Shown one piece after another: positions 36,064 to 45,025 of a DNA stretch of 50,576 nucleotides. The notes beneath the pieces were generated by a model that searched no databases, was not told where the DNA came from, and saw only the letters and a list, made by a program, of their open reading frames with translations. Origin of the DNA: an uncultured Clostridia bacterium (GTDB lineage Bacteria > Bacillota > Clostridia > Oscillospirales > Oscillospiraceae). A program made the translations under genes and the position numbers. Numbering within the stretch: the stretch's first letter is position 1; each line of letters begins with the position of its first letter. The DNA is taken from the NCBI GenBank assembly GCA_946186225.1, contig CAMHMK010000003.1, forward strand, positions 1 through 50,576. The letters run 5' to 3'.

Positions 36064-36495
36064 TTATTCGCTTTGCTGCTCCGCCGGGACGACGGCGGCA
36101 GTCAGGACTTCGTCGATGTCGGGATAGTCCCTGTGCAGGGAGATCGGGCGGCCCTGCATATTGGTGAAGCAATGCATGGAGGCGCCGGTGGAGACGAGCT
36201 CTCCGCTTGCGTCGTTGTACATCTGGTACTCCACACGCAGACGGACGCCGGTGTATTCCCGGATCTCCACATGGACGCGGATGCGCTCGTCAAAGTGCGT
36301 CGGGCGGCGGTAGCGGCACTCCACGCCAACGACAGGCGAGAGAATGCCCCGGGCCTCCATGGTCACAAAGCCGATGCCAAGCCGATCGAGGAATTCCACG
36401 CGGGCCTCCTCCATCCAGCGGATATAGTTCGAGTGGTGGACAACCGCCATCTGGTCGGTCTCGTAGTATTGGACACGGTGGATATAGTCATTCAT
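36064..36495 (-). CDS. Hotdog-fold acyl-CoA thioesterase (YbgC/FadM-like)
   Basis: 143 aa. The active-site signature YYETDQMAVVHHSNYIRWME carries the catalytic Asp of the 4-hydroxybenzoyl-CoA thioesterase class. RPTHFDERIRVHVEI matches the second conserved strand. It hydrolyses acyl-CoA; the chain preference is unknown. Start ATG 36495. It may be co-transcribed with the upstream lipoprotein gene (32-nt gap). Confidence 0.88.
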   Translation of the reverse strand: MNDYIHRVQYYETDQMAVVHHSNYIRWMEEARVEFLDRLGIGFVTMEARGILSPVVGVECRYRRPTHFDERIRVHVEIREYTGVRLRVEYQMYNDASGELVSTGASMHCFTNMQGRPISLHRDYPDIDEVLTAAVVPAEQQSE

Positions 36496-36527
36496 TGTAT
36501 GCTTCCCTTTCCTGTGAAAGCCGGGGC

Positions 36528-36995
36528 TTACGGCGCAACGACCTCGAGCGTCGTCTGCGGAAGCACGCGGTTGACCTTCTGTTTGGTCCCGGCGAAGGTA
36601 CCAACATAGTAGACCTCAACCGCGTTCTGCCCTGGCGCAACAACGAAGCTATCCTTGCCGCCCTGCTTGGAGTCCACGCCGGTCAGCTCTGCCTCCTGCA
36701 GCAGACCGAGCTTCCGGTCCTTCTGGAACGTACCGACCAGCTTGACGGTCTTGGCTTCCGAATAGGTGTTCACAATCACATAATTGCACTTGATGATGAC
36801 CTTCTCGCCTTCGACCTGGAATTCCGCATAGTTGGAGCGGGAGTAATCAATTTCGACGACCTCCTTCACCTTGCCCTGGCCGGGCTGGATGGAGGAGGAC
36901 TCTTTCTCGGAGGAGCAGGCGGCAAAGGTGAATAGCAGCGCAAGCGCGAGCAGGACGGGGATGATTCTGGTTTTGAGGGTTGCTTTAACGTTCAT
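36528..36995 (-). CDS. Small lipoprotein of unknown function
   Basis: 155 aa. The signal peptide has the lipobox AAC (MNVKATLKTRIIPVLLALAL, then LFTFAACSS), so it is anchored on the outer face of the membrane. The rest is a beta-rich domain (KVIIKCNYVIVNTYSEAKTV..., APGQNAVEVYYVGTFAGTK), like an Ig-type or DUF-style domain, not named. The ATG at 36995 is used because AGGAG precedes it. It lies downstream of serine dehydratase by 105 nt. Confidence 0.75.
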   Translation of the reverse strand: MNVKATLKTRIIPVLLALALLFTFAACSSEKESSSIQPGQGKVKEVVEIDYSRSNYAEFQVEGEKVIIKCNYVIVNTYSEAKTVKLVGTFQKDRKLGLLQEAELTGVDSKQGGKDSFVVAPGQNAVEVYYVGTFAGTKQKVNRVLPQTTLEVVAP

Positions 36996-37100
36996 TTTGG
37001 TTTCTCCTGTTGGTTGGTCGGCGGACCTGCGAAGATGCACAGGATCGGCCGGGAATTGACGCAAGGGATTCGGGGCGGAAGGAAATCTCCGTTCCGCGTG

Positions 37101-38315
37101 CTACCGCCCGCGGCGGTAGAGACGGGCCAGGCCGCCCTCGCTGGTCTCGCGGAAGGCCTTGGCGATGTTGATGCCGGTCTGATACATAGTCTTGACGACC
37201 ATGTCGAAGCTGATCGAGCGCGTGTCATAGAGGAAAAAGGCCAGGTTGAAGCTGTTCATCGCGCGCATGGCGGCCACCGCGTTGCGCTCAATGCAGGGGA
37301 TCTGCACCAGACCGCAGATTGGATCGCAGGTCAGGCCGAGATGGTGCTCCATGGCAACCTCGGCGGCGTACTCGATCTGGGCCAGATTCAGGCCCTTGAG
37401 TTCGGACAAGGCGGCGGCAGCCATGGAGCAGGCCGCTCCGATCTCCGCCTGGCAGCCGCACTCGGCGCCGGAGATGGAGGCGTTGTGCTTGATCAGGTTG
37501 CCGATGATGCCCGCCGTGGCAAGGGCGTGGAGGATTTCGACGTCGGGGTACTTATACTGCTCCTGCATATAGCGCAGGACAGAGGGCACGACGCCGCAGC
37601 TTCCGCAGGTGGGGGCCGTGACGACGGTGCCGTTATCGGCGTTCTGCTCGCTGACCGCAAAGGCGTAGGCGCAGATCGTCCGCAGCTCCTTGAGTTGGAC
37701 GATCTGATTCTGGGTGGCCTGCTCATAAAGGTACTTTGCCTTGCGCTCCAGATGCAGGCCGCCGGGAAGCGTGCCGTCCACGTGCAGACCGTCGGCAATG
37801 GCCCAGCGCATGGTCTTCCAGACCTGGGCCAGGAAGGTCCAGATCTCCGGTCCCTCGCAGAGCTCCACGTACTCCCAGATGCGGATGTGCCGCCAGTTGC
37901 AAAACTGGGCGATCTCGGCGAAGGAGTTTTCAGGGTAGACGTCATCGCGGGTATCGTTGTCCACCGGACGGCCCTCGATCACAATGTCGCCGCCGCCAAC
38001 GGACTGGACGCGCATGGGGCCGACCTCCTGACCGTTTTCCACGGCGAAGAAATCCAAGGTGTTCGGATGCTTGAGATCGGCAGGGTCTTCCTTGGCAAAT
38101 ACGACCTCAGTGGGGATGGGCGCAAGGGTCTCGCGCAGGACGCGGTCGGTGCCGTGGCCGACGCCGGTCTTGGCCAGGGAATCATAGAGGACCACGCGGA
38201 TGGACTCCGCATCAGGGTGCTCCTCTTTGAAGATCTGAGCCGCGCGCTGCGGCCCCATGGTATGAGAGGAAGAAGGGCCTTTTCCGATTTTATAGAGATC
38301 GCGAATGGAATTCAT
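37101..38315 (-). CDS. sdaA: Iron-sulfur L-serine dehydratase (single chain)
   Basis: 404 aa. Deaminates serine to pyruvate with a 4Fe-4S cluster. The N-terminal domain has YKIGKGPSSSHTMGPQRAA. The catalytic part has TAPTCGSCGVVPS, GAECGCQAEIGAACSMAAAA and GLTCDPICGLVQIPCIERNA, which hold the cluster cysteines. Both domains are in one chain, as in E. coli SdaA, rather than the two-gene alpha/beta form common in Firmicutes. The ATG at 38315 follows AAAGGAG. A promoter lies at 38386-38413. Confidence 0.93.
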   Translation of the reverse strand: MNSIRDLYKIGKGPSSSHTMGPQRAAQIFKEEHPDAESIRVVLYDSLAKTGVGHGTDRVLRETLAPIPTEVVFAKEDPADLKHPNTLDFFAVENGQEVGPMRVQSVGGGDIVIEGRPVDNDTRDDVYPENSFAEIAQFCNWRHIRIWEYVELCEGPEIWTFLAQVWKTMRWAIADGLHVDGTLPGGLHLERKAKYLYEQATQNQIVQLKELRTICAYAFAVSEQNADNGTVVTAPTCGSCGVVPSVLRYMQEQYKYPDVEILHALATAGIIGNLIKHNASISGAECGCQAEIGAACSMAAAALSELKGLNLAQIEYAAEVAMEHHLGLTCDPICGLVQIPCIERNAVAAMRAMNSFNLAFFLYDTRSISFDMVVKTMYQTGINIAKAFRETSEGGLARLYRRGR

Positions 38316-38385
38316 ATTGCCTGCTCCTTTCCGCATATCAAGGATCGTATGCCCGGACTGAATTATTACGATCACTCATCAGCTT

Positions 38386-38413
38386 ATTATAACAGAAACA
38401 GCTCAGAAATCAA
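38386..38413 (-). promoter_or_regulatory. Promoter of sdaA
   Basis: Minus strand TTGATT (38413-38408), 16-bp spacer, TATAAT (38391-38386), about 70 bp upstream of the start. Confidence 0.65.
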
Positions 38414-38452
38414 TCCACAAATGTTAAAAAAATGATTCTGCGGCCAAATGTC

Positions 38453-38481
38453 TTGCCGCAAACCGTCAAATGTGGTAGAAT
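38453..38481 (+). promoter_or_regulatory. Promoter of sbcD-sbcC
   Basis: TTGCCG (38453-38458), 17-bp spacer, TAGAAT (38476-38481), 31 bp before sbcD. It is divergent from the sdaA promoter. Confidence 0.7.
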
Positions 38482-38512
38482 AGAGGCATTCCATCCGAAG
38501 GAGGTATAACGT

Positions 38513-39742
38513 ATGCGTTTTCTCCATCTGGCGGACCTGCACTTTGGCAAGTCTCTGCACGGGCGGTCTCTGCTCGCGGAGGATCAGACGGTCTGGGCTG
38601 AGCGATTTTTGGAATTATCCGCATCTCTCCGGCCCGACGCCGTGGTGATCGCGGGCGACGTCTATGACCGCGGCGCACCTGCGGCGGAGGCCGTGGATCT
38701 GCTCAGCCGCTTCCTGACCGGGCTCTGCGATCTGAAAATCCCGGTGCTGCTGATCCCCGGCAACCATGACTCTGCCCAGCGGCTGGCCTTCGGCCGGAAC
38801 CTGCTCTCACGGCAGGGGCTCCACATTGCCGGGCCGCTGACCGCCCCGGGACGGTTGGACCGCGTGACGCTGACCGACGAGCACGGCCCGGTAACCTTCT
38901 GGATGATGCCTTACGTCTTCCCTGCCCTGATTGCAAACGTACTCGGAGACGAGAGCCTACGGGATTACGACGGCGCGGTCCGTGCCCTGCTGAATGCGCA
39001 GGGGGTGGACTTTACCGCGCGGAATGTGCTGATCGCCCACCAGAATGTGACCGCCGGCGGCCTGGAGGTCGAACGCGGCGGGTCCGAGACGATGGTCGGC
39101 GGCGTCGGGCAGATCGACTACACGGCCTTTGACGGCTTCGACTATGCCGCCCTGGGCCACATCCACGCGGGCTACTGGGTGGGGCGGAAGGCGGTCCGGT
39201 ACGCCGGTTCCCCGCTCTGCTACCACTTTAATGAGGCGAAGCAGGCCGAGAAGGGTCCTGTGCTGGTAACGCTCGGCGCAAAAGGTGAGCGCGTCCAAAC
39301 GGAGGTTCTGCAGATCCCGCCCCTGCACCCCCTGAAGCCCTGGAAAGGGACCTGGGCGGAGATTCGCGCTCTGGCTGAGCAAGCGGAGCCGAACTGCTTC
39401 GTCAGCGCCACGCTGACAGACCGGCGGCTCACCCCCGAGATCTGCGATGAGCTGAGCACCCTGCTGGAACAGCGGGATTGCGTGCTGTTGGAGCGGAACT
39501 CCGTTTATCGGCAGTTTACGGCCGCAAACGGTCAGCTCTCCGCCGGGGAGGCGCGGGAGCGCTCCCTGCCGGAGCTCTTTACCGATTTCTATCGCGGAAA
39601 ACGCGACGGCGCAGATCCATCCGACGAGGAACGCGCCCTGATCGAATACGCGGCGGAGCTGATTGCGGGCTCCGACGGACCGGAGGCGGACGCGGCGCTT
39701 GCGGAGCGTCTGCTGCGGCGGGCAAAGGAGGTGGGAAGATGA
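38513..39742 (+). CDS. sbcD: Exonuclease SbcCD subunit D
   Basis: 409 aa. Mre11-type nuclease that trims hairpins and blocked ends together with SbcC. Phosphodiesterase motifs are LADLHFGKSLHG, AGDVYDRGAP, IPGNHDSAQRL, LIAHQNVT and LGHIHAG, followed by the SbcD cap (RYAGSPLCYHFNEA). AGGAGG precedes the start. The stop overlaps the sbcC ATG (ATGA). It is a second Mre11-type gene in the window beside the yhaO-like one. Confidence 0.95.
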   Translation: MRFLHLADLHFGKSLHGRSLLAEDQTVWAERFLELSASLRPDAVVIAGDVYDRGAPAAEAVDLLSRFLTGLCDLKIPVLLIPGNHDSAQRLAFGRNLLSRQGLHIAGPLTAPGRLDRVTLTDEHGPVTFWMMPYVFPALIANVLGDESLRDYDGAVRALLNAQGVDFTARNVLIAHQNVTAGGLEVERGGSETMVGGVGQIDYTAFDGFDYAALGHIHAGYWVGRKAVRYAGSPLCYHFNEAKQAEKGPVLVTLGAKGERVQTEVLQIPPLHPLKPWKGTWAEIRALAEQAEPNCFVSATLTDRRLTPEICDELSTLLEQRDCVLLERNSVYRQFTAANGQLSAGEARERSLPELFTDFYRGKRDGADPSDEERALIEYAAELIAGSDGPEADAALAERLLRRAKEVGR

Positions 39743-42700
39743 AACCGCTTGTACTGGAACTGACGGCCTTTGGCTCCTATGCCGAGAAAACCGTGATCCG
39801 ATTTGACGGCTTCCCCCAGGGCCTTTATCTGATCACCGGCGACACAGGTGCCGGCAAAACCACGATATTTGACGGCATCGTCTTCGCGCTCTACGGCAAG
39901 GCCAGCGGCTCCGACCGCAGTCCGGACATGATGCACTGCGATCTGGTGGACAGGGCAACGGACACAGAGGTCGCGCTGACCTTCCGCCAGGACGGGCGCG
40001 AGTATACGGTCCGGCGCTCCCTGCACTTTGCAAAGATCCGCGGCACGGACGAATACCGCGAGGGCAAGCCCTCTGCCACCCTGACCGGGGACGGGCTCAC
40101 ACCGGTCTCCGGCGCAAGCAACGTTACCGACAAATGCACGGAACTGATCGGTCTGAATGCGGAGCAGTTCCGCCGGATCGTCATGCTGGCGCAGGGCGAA
40201 TTCCGCCGCTTCCTGACGGCGGACAGCGCGGAGAAGAACGCGATCCTCGGACGGCTCTTTGACAGCGCGCCCTACGTGCGCTATCAGAATCTGCTGGAGA
40301 CGGCGCGAAAGCAGTTGGAGGACGAGCGAAGCGGCCACAGGGTCCGACTGAACGACGCTCTGGGGCGGCTGGAGCCGGAGTATCAAACCGAACAGACAGC
40401 AGTCGGAGACCCGGCGCTGTTGGACACGCTGAACGGGCTCGTGGAAGCTGACGAAGCGGACTGCGCGGCGCACAAGGCCGCTTACGCAGCCCATCAGACG
40501 GAGGAAAACAATTTACACAAGCAATACGGCGAGGCAGAGACCGTCAACCGGAACCTGACGGAACTGGAACGTGCCCGGGCAGAAATGGACCGGCTCAACC
40601 TGCTCCGGCCGGAGATGGAGCGTCGGAACGAGGCACTGACGCGGGCGGAAACCGCCCTGCACATCGTTGTTCCCAGCCTGAACGCGGAGGCGCTTGCGGA
40701 GACCCGCCTAAGTGCCGCAAAGCAGGAACTGCCCCTGGCGCAAGCGGAGGCGGAGTCCGCTTCAGCGGCCCTTCAGACTGCCAGGAAGACCGCGGAGGAC
40801 GATCCGAAGCTGCGAAGCGAGCTGGAAGCCCTGAACCACCGGATTGCCACGCTGCAGGAGCAGCTTGATCTCTACCCGGACTTCCGGGCTCTGCAGCAAA
40901 AATGCGCAGCCTCGGAGCAGGAATGCGCCAGGCAGCTTCGCCTACAGCAGAGGGCGGAAACGAAGCTGGAAGCGCTGCGCGGGGAAAAGACAGCCTTGGA
41001 GCAGAAGCTGGCCGCTCTCGACCAGGTGGACGTCCGCCTTGCCCGCTGCGAACAGCGGCTTGCGGAGGCGACGCGCGCAACAGCTGCCTGGTGCGGCGAG
41101 GGCGGCATCGTCCAGAGCAGGACGGAGCTGAATCGGAAAGAGGCCGATCTGCTTGCCGCGGAGGCCCGGCTCATGGCGCTGACGCAGAACGCCATTGAGG
41201 CAAACAACGACGCCGTGGCACAAAAAAACCGTTTCCTGGCCGGACAGGCCGGGCTGATGGCCGAGGCGGTTCGCGAAGAGATCCATCGAACGGGCGTGGC
41301 TGCCTGTCCGGTCTGCGGCACCAGACTGGGCCGGGACGGACTTTCGCATCTGGCGCGCTTGGGCAACGAGATCCCAACCCAAGCAGAAGTCGAGGCCGCC
41401 GAGCAGCGCGCAGCGCAGGCGTATCAGAGCCAGCAGGATCAGCATTTGGCTGTGGAAACCGGACGGAGCGAGCTGCGGGCAGCAAAGGAGGAGCTGATTC
41501 GAAGAGCGCAGGCGCTTTCCGAAGACTGCACCGACTGGACGATTCTGGACGCGCCGGGCTATTGCGAGCGCATGACAAACGACTTCCGGAGGGCGGAGAC
41601 AGACGCGGCTCAAGTGCTGAAAACCGCGGAGGCGGATGTCGCCGCGCGGAATCTTGCGCGGGAAGCCCTGAAGCAAACAGAGGATTCTCTGGCAAGCGGG
41701 ACCGAGTATCTGAATCAGGTTCGCGAAGCCATCTCCATGGCCAGCGGCGATCTGCGGGAATCGCAGGCGAAGCTGGTCAGCCTGCAATCGCAGCTCCCCT
41801 ATCCCACTGAGGCCGAGGCACAGACCGAGCTTGCGGTGATGACGAACCGCCAGTCTTCTCTTAAGGCCGATCTGGAGGCCCACGAGGCCGCGCTGGACCA
41901 GGCCGCTTCCCGTGTGACGGAAGCGGAAGCAAACCGGGCTTCCCGGGAGGCGGCGATCCGGGACCGCGAGAACGAGAGCGCGGATGCTGCCGTGCAGGTC
42001 GAGGCGGCCCTCCGACGGTCCGGTTTTTCGGACCGCAGCGCTGTCACAGCTGCCCTTCTTCCCTGCCGGAACGAGCCGGATCCCGAGAAGTGGGTGGAGG
42101 GCGAACGCAGAGCGATCACGGATTACCGAACCGGACTGCAAGCCCAGGGCGAACGCATTCGCCTGCTGCGTGATCAGACCGCCGGCAGGTCCATGACCGA
42201 TCTGGCCCAGCTTCAGGCGGAGATCGACCGAGTCAACCGCGCCGCAGGCGAGGAAAACCGTCTCTGGGGCGAGGCATCTCGGAAATTGGCCTTCCACCGT
42301 GAGATCCTCGATGCTGTCCTGGCAGAAAAGAAAGCCCTGTCCGAGACGGACGGGGCCTGGGAAAAGCTGGAAAACCTCGGCCGGATGGCGATCGGGACCA
42401 CCGGGCAGGGCGGCAAGCTGAGCTTTGACCGCTACGTGATGGGCGCAGTCTTCCGCGAGATTCTGGAGATGGCGAACCTCCGCCTGGACCGGATGAGCGG
42501 CGGGCGCTACGAGCTGGTCCACAAGGCCACGTCGGATCGCAGCAATGCCCAGGCCGGTCTGGACCTCGAGGTGAACGACCACACGACCGGGATCAAGCGG
42601 GCTTCCGCTTCCCTCTCGGGCGGCGAATCCTTCTATACCTCGCTGGCCCTGGCTCTTGGGCTTTCGGACGTGGTGCAAAATCACGCCGGCGGCAAAAAGC

Positions 42701-42903
42701 TGGATGCCCTGTTCATCGACGAGGGATTCGGTACCCTGAGCGATGATATGCTCTCCAACGCTCTGGAGGTCCTTGGCGGTCTGACCGAGGGCGACCGTCT
42801 GGTCGGCATCATCTCCCACGTGGAGAAGCTGAGCGCGAGTATCCCCCAGCAGATTCAGGTCCGGAGCAGCGGGAAAGGCAGCTCGGTACAGATCGTCATC
42901 TGA
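39739..42903 (+). CDS. sbcC: Exonuclease SbcCD subunit C (Rad50-like ATPase)
   Basis: 1054 aa, in the normal SbcC range. Walker A LITGDTGAGKTTIFDGI, Q-loop QGEFRRFL, long coiled-coil arms, the Zn hook CPVCGTRLG near the middle (about residue 520), the signature ASLSGGESFYTSLALALGLS and Walker B DALFIDEGFGTL. The true start is the ATG at 39739 overlapping sbcD; the ORF track extends 87 codons too far upstream. It converges with and overlaps the small gene at 42896 by 8 nt. Confidence 0.96.
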   Translation: MKPLVLELTAFGSYAEKTVIRFDGFPQGLYLITGDTGAGKTTIFDGIVFALYGKASGSDRSPDMMHCDLVDRATDTEVALTFRQDGREYTVRRSLHFAKIRGTDEYREGKPSATLTGDGLTPVSGASNVTDKCTELIGLNAEQFRRIVMLAQGEFRRFLTADSAEKNAILGRLFDSAPYVRYQNLLETARKQLEDERSGHRVRLNDALGRLEPEYQTEQTAVGDPALLDTLNGLVEADEADCAAHKAAYAAHQTEENNLHKQYGEAETVNRNLTELERARAEMDRLNLLRPEMERRNEALTRAETALHIVVPSLNAEALAETRLSAAKQELPLAQAEAESASAALQTARKTAEDDPKLRSELEALNHRIATLQEQLDLYPDFRALQQKCAASEQECARQLRLQQRAETKLEALRGEKTALEQKLAALDQVDVRLARCEQRLAEATRATAAWCGEGGIVQSRTELNRKEADLLAAEARLMALTQNAIEANNDAVAQKNRFLAGQAGLMAEAVREEIHRTGVAACPVCGTRLGRDGLSHLARLGNEIPTQAEVEAAEQRAAQAYQSQQDQHLAVETGRSELRAAKEELIRRAQALSEDCTDWTILDAPGYCERMTNDFRRAETDAAQVLKTAEADVAARNLAREALKQTEDSLASGTEYLNQVREAISMASGDLRESQAKLVSLQSQLPYPTEAEAQTELAVMTNRQSSLKADLEAHEAALDQAASRVTEAEANRASREAAIRDRENESADAAVQVEAALRRSGFSDRSAVTAALLPCRNEPDPEKWVEGERRAITDYRTGLQAQGERIRLLRDQTAGRSMTDLAQLQAEIDRVNRAAGEENRLWGEASRKLAFHREILDAVLAEKKALSETDGAWEKLENLGRMAIGTTGQGGKLSFDRYVMGAVFREILEMANLRLDRMSGGRYELVHKATSDRSNAQAGLDLEVNDHTTGIKRASASLSGGESFYTSLALALGLSDVVQNHAGGKKLDALFIDEGFGTLSDDMLSNALEVLGGLTEGDRLVGIISHVEKLSASIPQQIQVRSSGKGSSVQIVI

Positions 42904-43129
42904 GGACCTGGATGGTCCCTGTGCCGGAGGCGCCCGGTCGGAGACCGCAGCGCCGGGGCGGATCGGAGGCGGCACAGCCCCTGGCGGCGATGGCCTCCAG
43001 GGACAGCTCCCCGGCCAGCTTGAACAGACTGTCAGCCAGGACCTGCTCCAGGCTGCGCTCCGCAAGCGCAGCAACCCTGGCGTAGAATTCCGCTGTTTTC
43101 TCGTCGAGTAAGACGGTCGTTGGGATCAT
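42896..43129 (-). CDS. Small hypothetical protein
   Basis: 77 aa from ATG 43129, which has a perfect AGGAGGT 5 nt upstream; the longer track start lacks one. The N-terminal 50 residues (MIPTTVLLDEKTAEFYARVA, ALAERSLEQVLADSLFKLAG, ELSLEA) look like a beta strand followed by two helices, the shape of small ribbon-helix-helix or antitoxin-like DNA-binding proteins. No toxin gene adjoins it. The C-terminus is Arg/Gly/Pro-rich. Its 3' end overlaps the end of sbcC on the other strand. The family is not recognised. Confidence 0.6.
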   Translation of the reverse strand: MIPTTVLLDEKTAEFYARVAALAERSLEQVLADSLFKLAGELSLEAIAARGCAASDPPRRCGLRPGASGTGTIQVLR

Positions 43130-43275
43130 AATTACCTCCTGCCGCACAGGCAAGCGATTTGCAAAAAACAAGCATGAAATCATTGCAAATCATCCTATGC
43201 GGCCTCTTGACAAATGTGTTACAATAGATATCAGCAATTTAATCAGCAGCCCGAGGCTGCGGAAGGATGGATATT

Positions 43276-44712
43276 ATGGCGAAAGATAAAAAGGTAGAAC
43301 AGATCACCGATATGGAGGTAGACTTTGCCCAGTGGTTCACCGACGTCTGCAAAAAGGCGGAACTGATCGACTACTCCTCCATCAAGGGCATGTTCATCTA
43401 TCGTCCCTATGGCTATGCCATTTGGGAAAACATTCAGCACATCATGGACGCCGAGTTCAAGAAGTGCGGCGTAGAAAACGTTTATATGCCGATGCTGATC
43501 CCGGAATCCCTGCTCCAGAAGGAGAAGGATCATGTGGAGGGCTTTGCCCCCGAATGCGCCTGGGTCACCATGGGCGGTACGGAGAAGCTGGAGGAGCGCT
43601 ACTGCATTCGCCCCACCTCCGAAACCCTGTTCTGCGAGCACTATAAGAACGTGATCCAGTCTCACCGCGACCTTCCGAAGCTCTACAATCAGTGGTGCTC
43701 TGTCCTGCGCTGGGAAAAGACCAGCCGCCCCTTCCTCCGCCACCGCGAATTCCTCTGGCAGGAGGGCCACACGATGCACGCCACCGCCGAGGAAGCCGAG
43801 GAGTTCACCCAGCGGATGCTGAACGTCTATGCAGACTTCTGTGAACAGGTCCTGGCCATGCCCGTCATCCGCGGACGCAAGACCGACAAGGAGAAGTTCA
43901 ACGGTGCCGAGGCCACCTATACCATCGAATGTATGATGCACGACCGCAAGGCTCTGCAGGCCGGCACCTCCCACTATTTCGGCGACGGCTTTGCGAAAGC
44001 CTTTGACATTGCCTTCACCAGCAAGGACAACCAGCGCGTGAACCCGTTCCAGACCTCCTGGGGCGTCTCCACCCGTCTGATCGGCGGCATCATCATGACC
44101 CACGGCGATAACAACGGTCTGGTCCTGCCCCCGAAGATCGCTCCGGTGCAGGTCATCGTGGTCCCCGTGGCCCAGCACAAGCCCGGCGTGGTCGAGGGTG
44201 CGACCGCCGCGATGGACCGTTTGCGTGCCGCAGGCGTCCGCGCGAAGATCGACCTTTCTGACAACAGCCTCGGCTGGAAGTGCGCCGAGTATGAGATGAA
44301 GGGCGTGCCCCTGCGCCTGGAGATCGGCCCCCGCGACCTGGAAAACGGCTCCTGCGTCCTGGTCCGCCGCGACAGCGGCGAGAAGACCGTGGTACGGCTC
44401 GACGAGCTGGAAACCAAGGCGGCGGAGCTTCTGCAGGCCGTTCACGACGGTCTGTTCGAGAAGGCCAAGAAGAATCTGGACGACCACATCTACGAGGCCC
44501 ACTCTCTGGAAGAAGCCAAGGCCCTGCAGGAGCAGAACGGCGGCTTCATCAAGACCATGTGGTGCGGGGACGAGGCCTGCGAGCTCAAGATGAAGGATGT
44601 CGCGGGCATGTCCTCCCGCTGCATGCCCTTTGCCCAGGAGCATCTGGACGACGTCTGCCCCGTCTGCGGGCGCAAGGCCGTCAAGAGCATCCTCTGGGGT
44701 GTGGCCTACTAA
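43276..44712 (+). CDS. proS: Prolyl-tRNA synthetase, archaeal/eukaryote-type short form
   Basis: 478 aa. Charges tRNA-Pro. Class II motifs are visible: motif 2 around [20 protein letters not shown], the [10 protein letters not shown] region and motif 3 [16 protein letters not shown]. The anticodon domain follows ([10 protein letters not shown]). The C-terminal domain ends with [16 protein letters not shown] and the terminal tyrosine VAY typical of this class; there is no editing INS domain. The ATG at 43276 is preferred because the earlier ATG (43267) is inside the AAGGATGG ribosome binding site. Confidence 0.96.
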   Translation: MAKDKKVEQITDMEVDFAQWFTDVCKKAELIDYSSIKGMFIYRPYGYAIWENIQHIMDAEFKKCGVENVYMPMLIPESLLQKEKDHVEGFAPECAWVTMGGTEKLEERYCIRPTSETLFCEHYKNVIQSHRDLPKLYNQWCSVLRWEKTSRPFLRHREFLWQEGHTMHATAEEAEEFTQRMLNVYADFCEQVLAMPVIRGRKTDKEKFNGAEATYTIECMMHDRKALQAGTSHYFGDGFAKAFDIAFTSKDNQRVNPFQTSWGVSTRLIGGIIMTHGDNNGLVLPPKIAPVQVIVVPVAQHKPGVVEGATAAMDRLRAAGVRAKIDLSDNSLGWKCAEYEMKGVPLRLEIGPRDLENGSCVLVRRDSGEKTVVRLDELETKAAELLQAVHDGLFEKAKKNLDDHIYEAHSLEEAKALQEQNGGFIKTMWCGDEACELKMKDVAGMSSRCMPFAQEHLDDVCPVCGRKAVKSILWGVAY

Positions 44713-44728
44713 TCGGAACGCTTTTCAC

Positions 44729-44766
44729 AAACCCGACGGAACGGTTTCGTTCCGCCGGGTTTTTCT
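44729..44766 (+). terminator. Terminator of proS
   Basis: AAACCCGACGGAACG pairs with CGTTCCGCCGGGTTT with a single A/C mismatch, followed by a run of T residues. Confidence 0.9.
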
Positions 44767-44811
44767 GTCCGGATGAACAGGCGCGTGGCAGAAAAAACGG
44801 TCGAAAGGGTC

Positions 44812-44840
44812 TTGCATTTCCCTGGACGCAGTGTTATAAT
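44812..44840 (+). promoter_or_regulatory. Promoter of the phosphonate operon
   Basis: TTGCAT (44812-44817), 17-bp spacer, TATAAT (44835-44840). The first gene starts 185 bp downstream, leaving a long leader. Confidence 0.85.
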
Positions 44841-45025
44841 GTTCAGCGAAGCATGTTCATTTTAAATATTTGTTTGGCGCGTGCCGGTTCGACCTGCTGT
44901 TTGGAACGCAGGCCGTTTTCTGCGTATTTTTCGTGATTTTGCCCGGTTTTCTTGTTCCAGGAGTATCAGATGATGCTTGATGCTTGAACGCGGCGGCGTG
45001 CTCAAACGGAATGAAGGAGGCTCCC
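44841..45025 (+). other. Untranslated leader of the phosphonate operon
   Basis: About 180 nt between the promoter and the transaminase gene. It contains a CCTGC/GCAGG stem-loop near 44891, a mini-ORF with its own AGGAG site (44970-44987) and a hairpin TTGAACGC/GCGTGCTCAA (44984-45005) with a 2-nt bulge that covers the mini-ORF stop. No known riboswitch class is recognised. Confidence 0.5.
44970..44987 (+). CDS. Possible leader peptide mini-ORF (MMLDA)
   Basis: ATG ATG CTT GAT GCT TGA with AGGAG 6 nt upstream, ending 38 nt before the transaminase ATG. The stop codon lies in the left arm of a hairpin, so ribosome position could influence folding. At five codons it may be chance. Confidence 0.3.
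   Translation: MMLDA

Noticed and set aside
37101-37119. Hairpin CTACCGCC/GGCGGTAG at the sdaA stop as terminator
   Set aside because: It is not followed by a T run on the minus strand and overlaps the coding end, so it was not called.
43184-43275. T-box leader or strong promoter before proS
   Set aside because: Less than 100 nt, with no T-box sequence or terminator/antiterminator pair. TTGACA and TACAAT are present but only 7 bp apart, so they are not a promoter pair.
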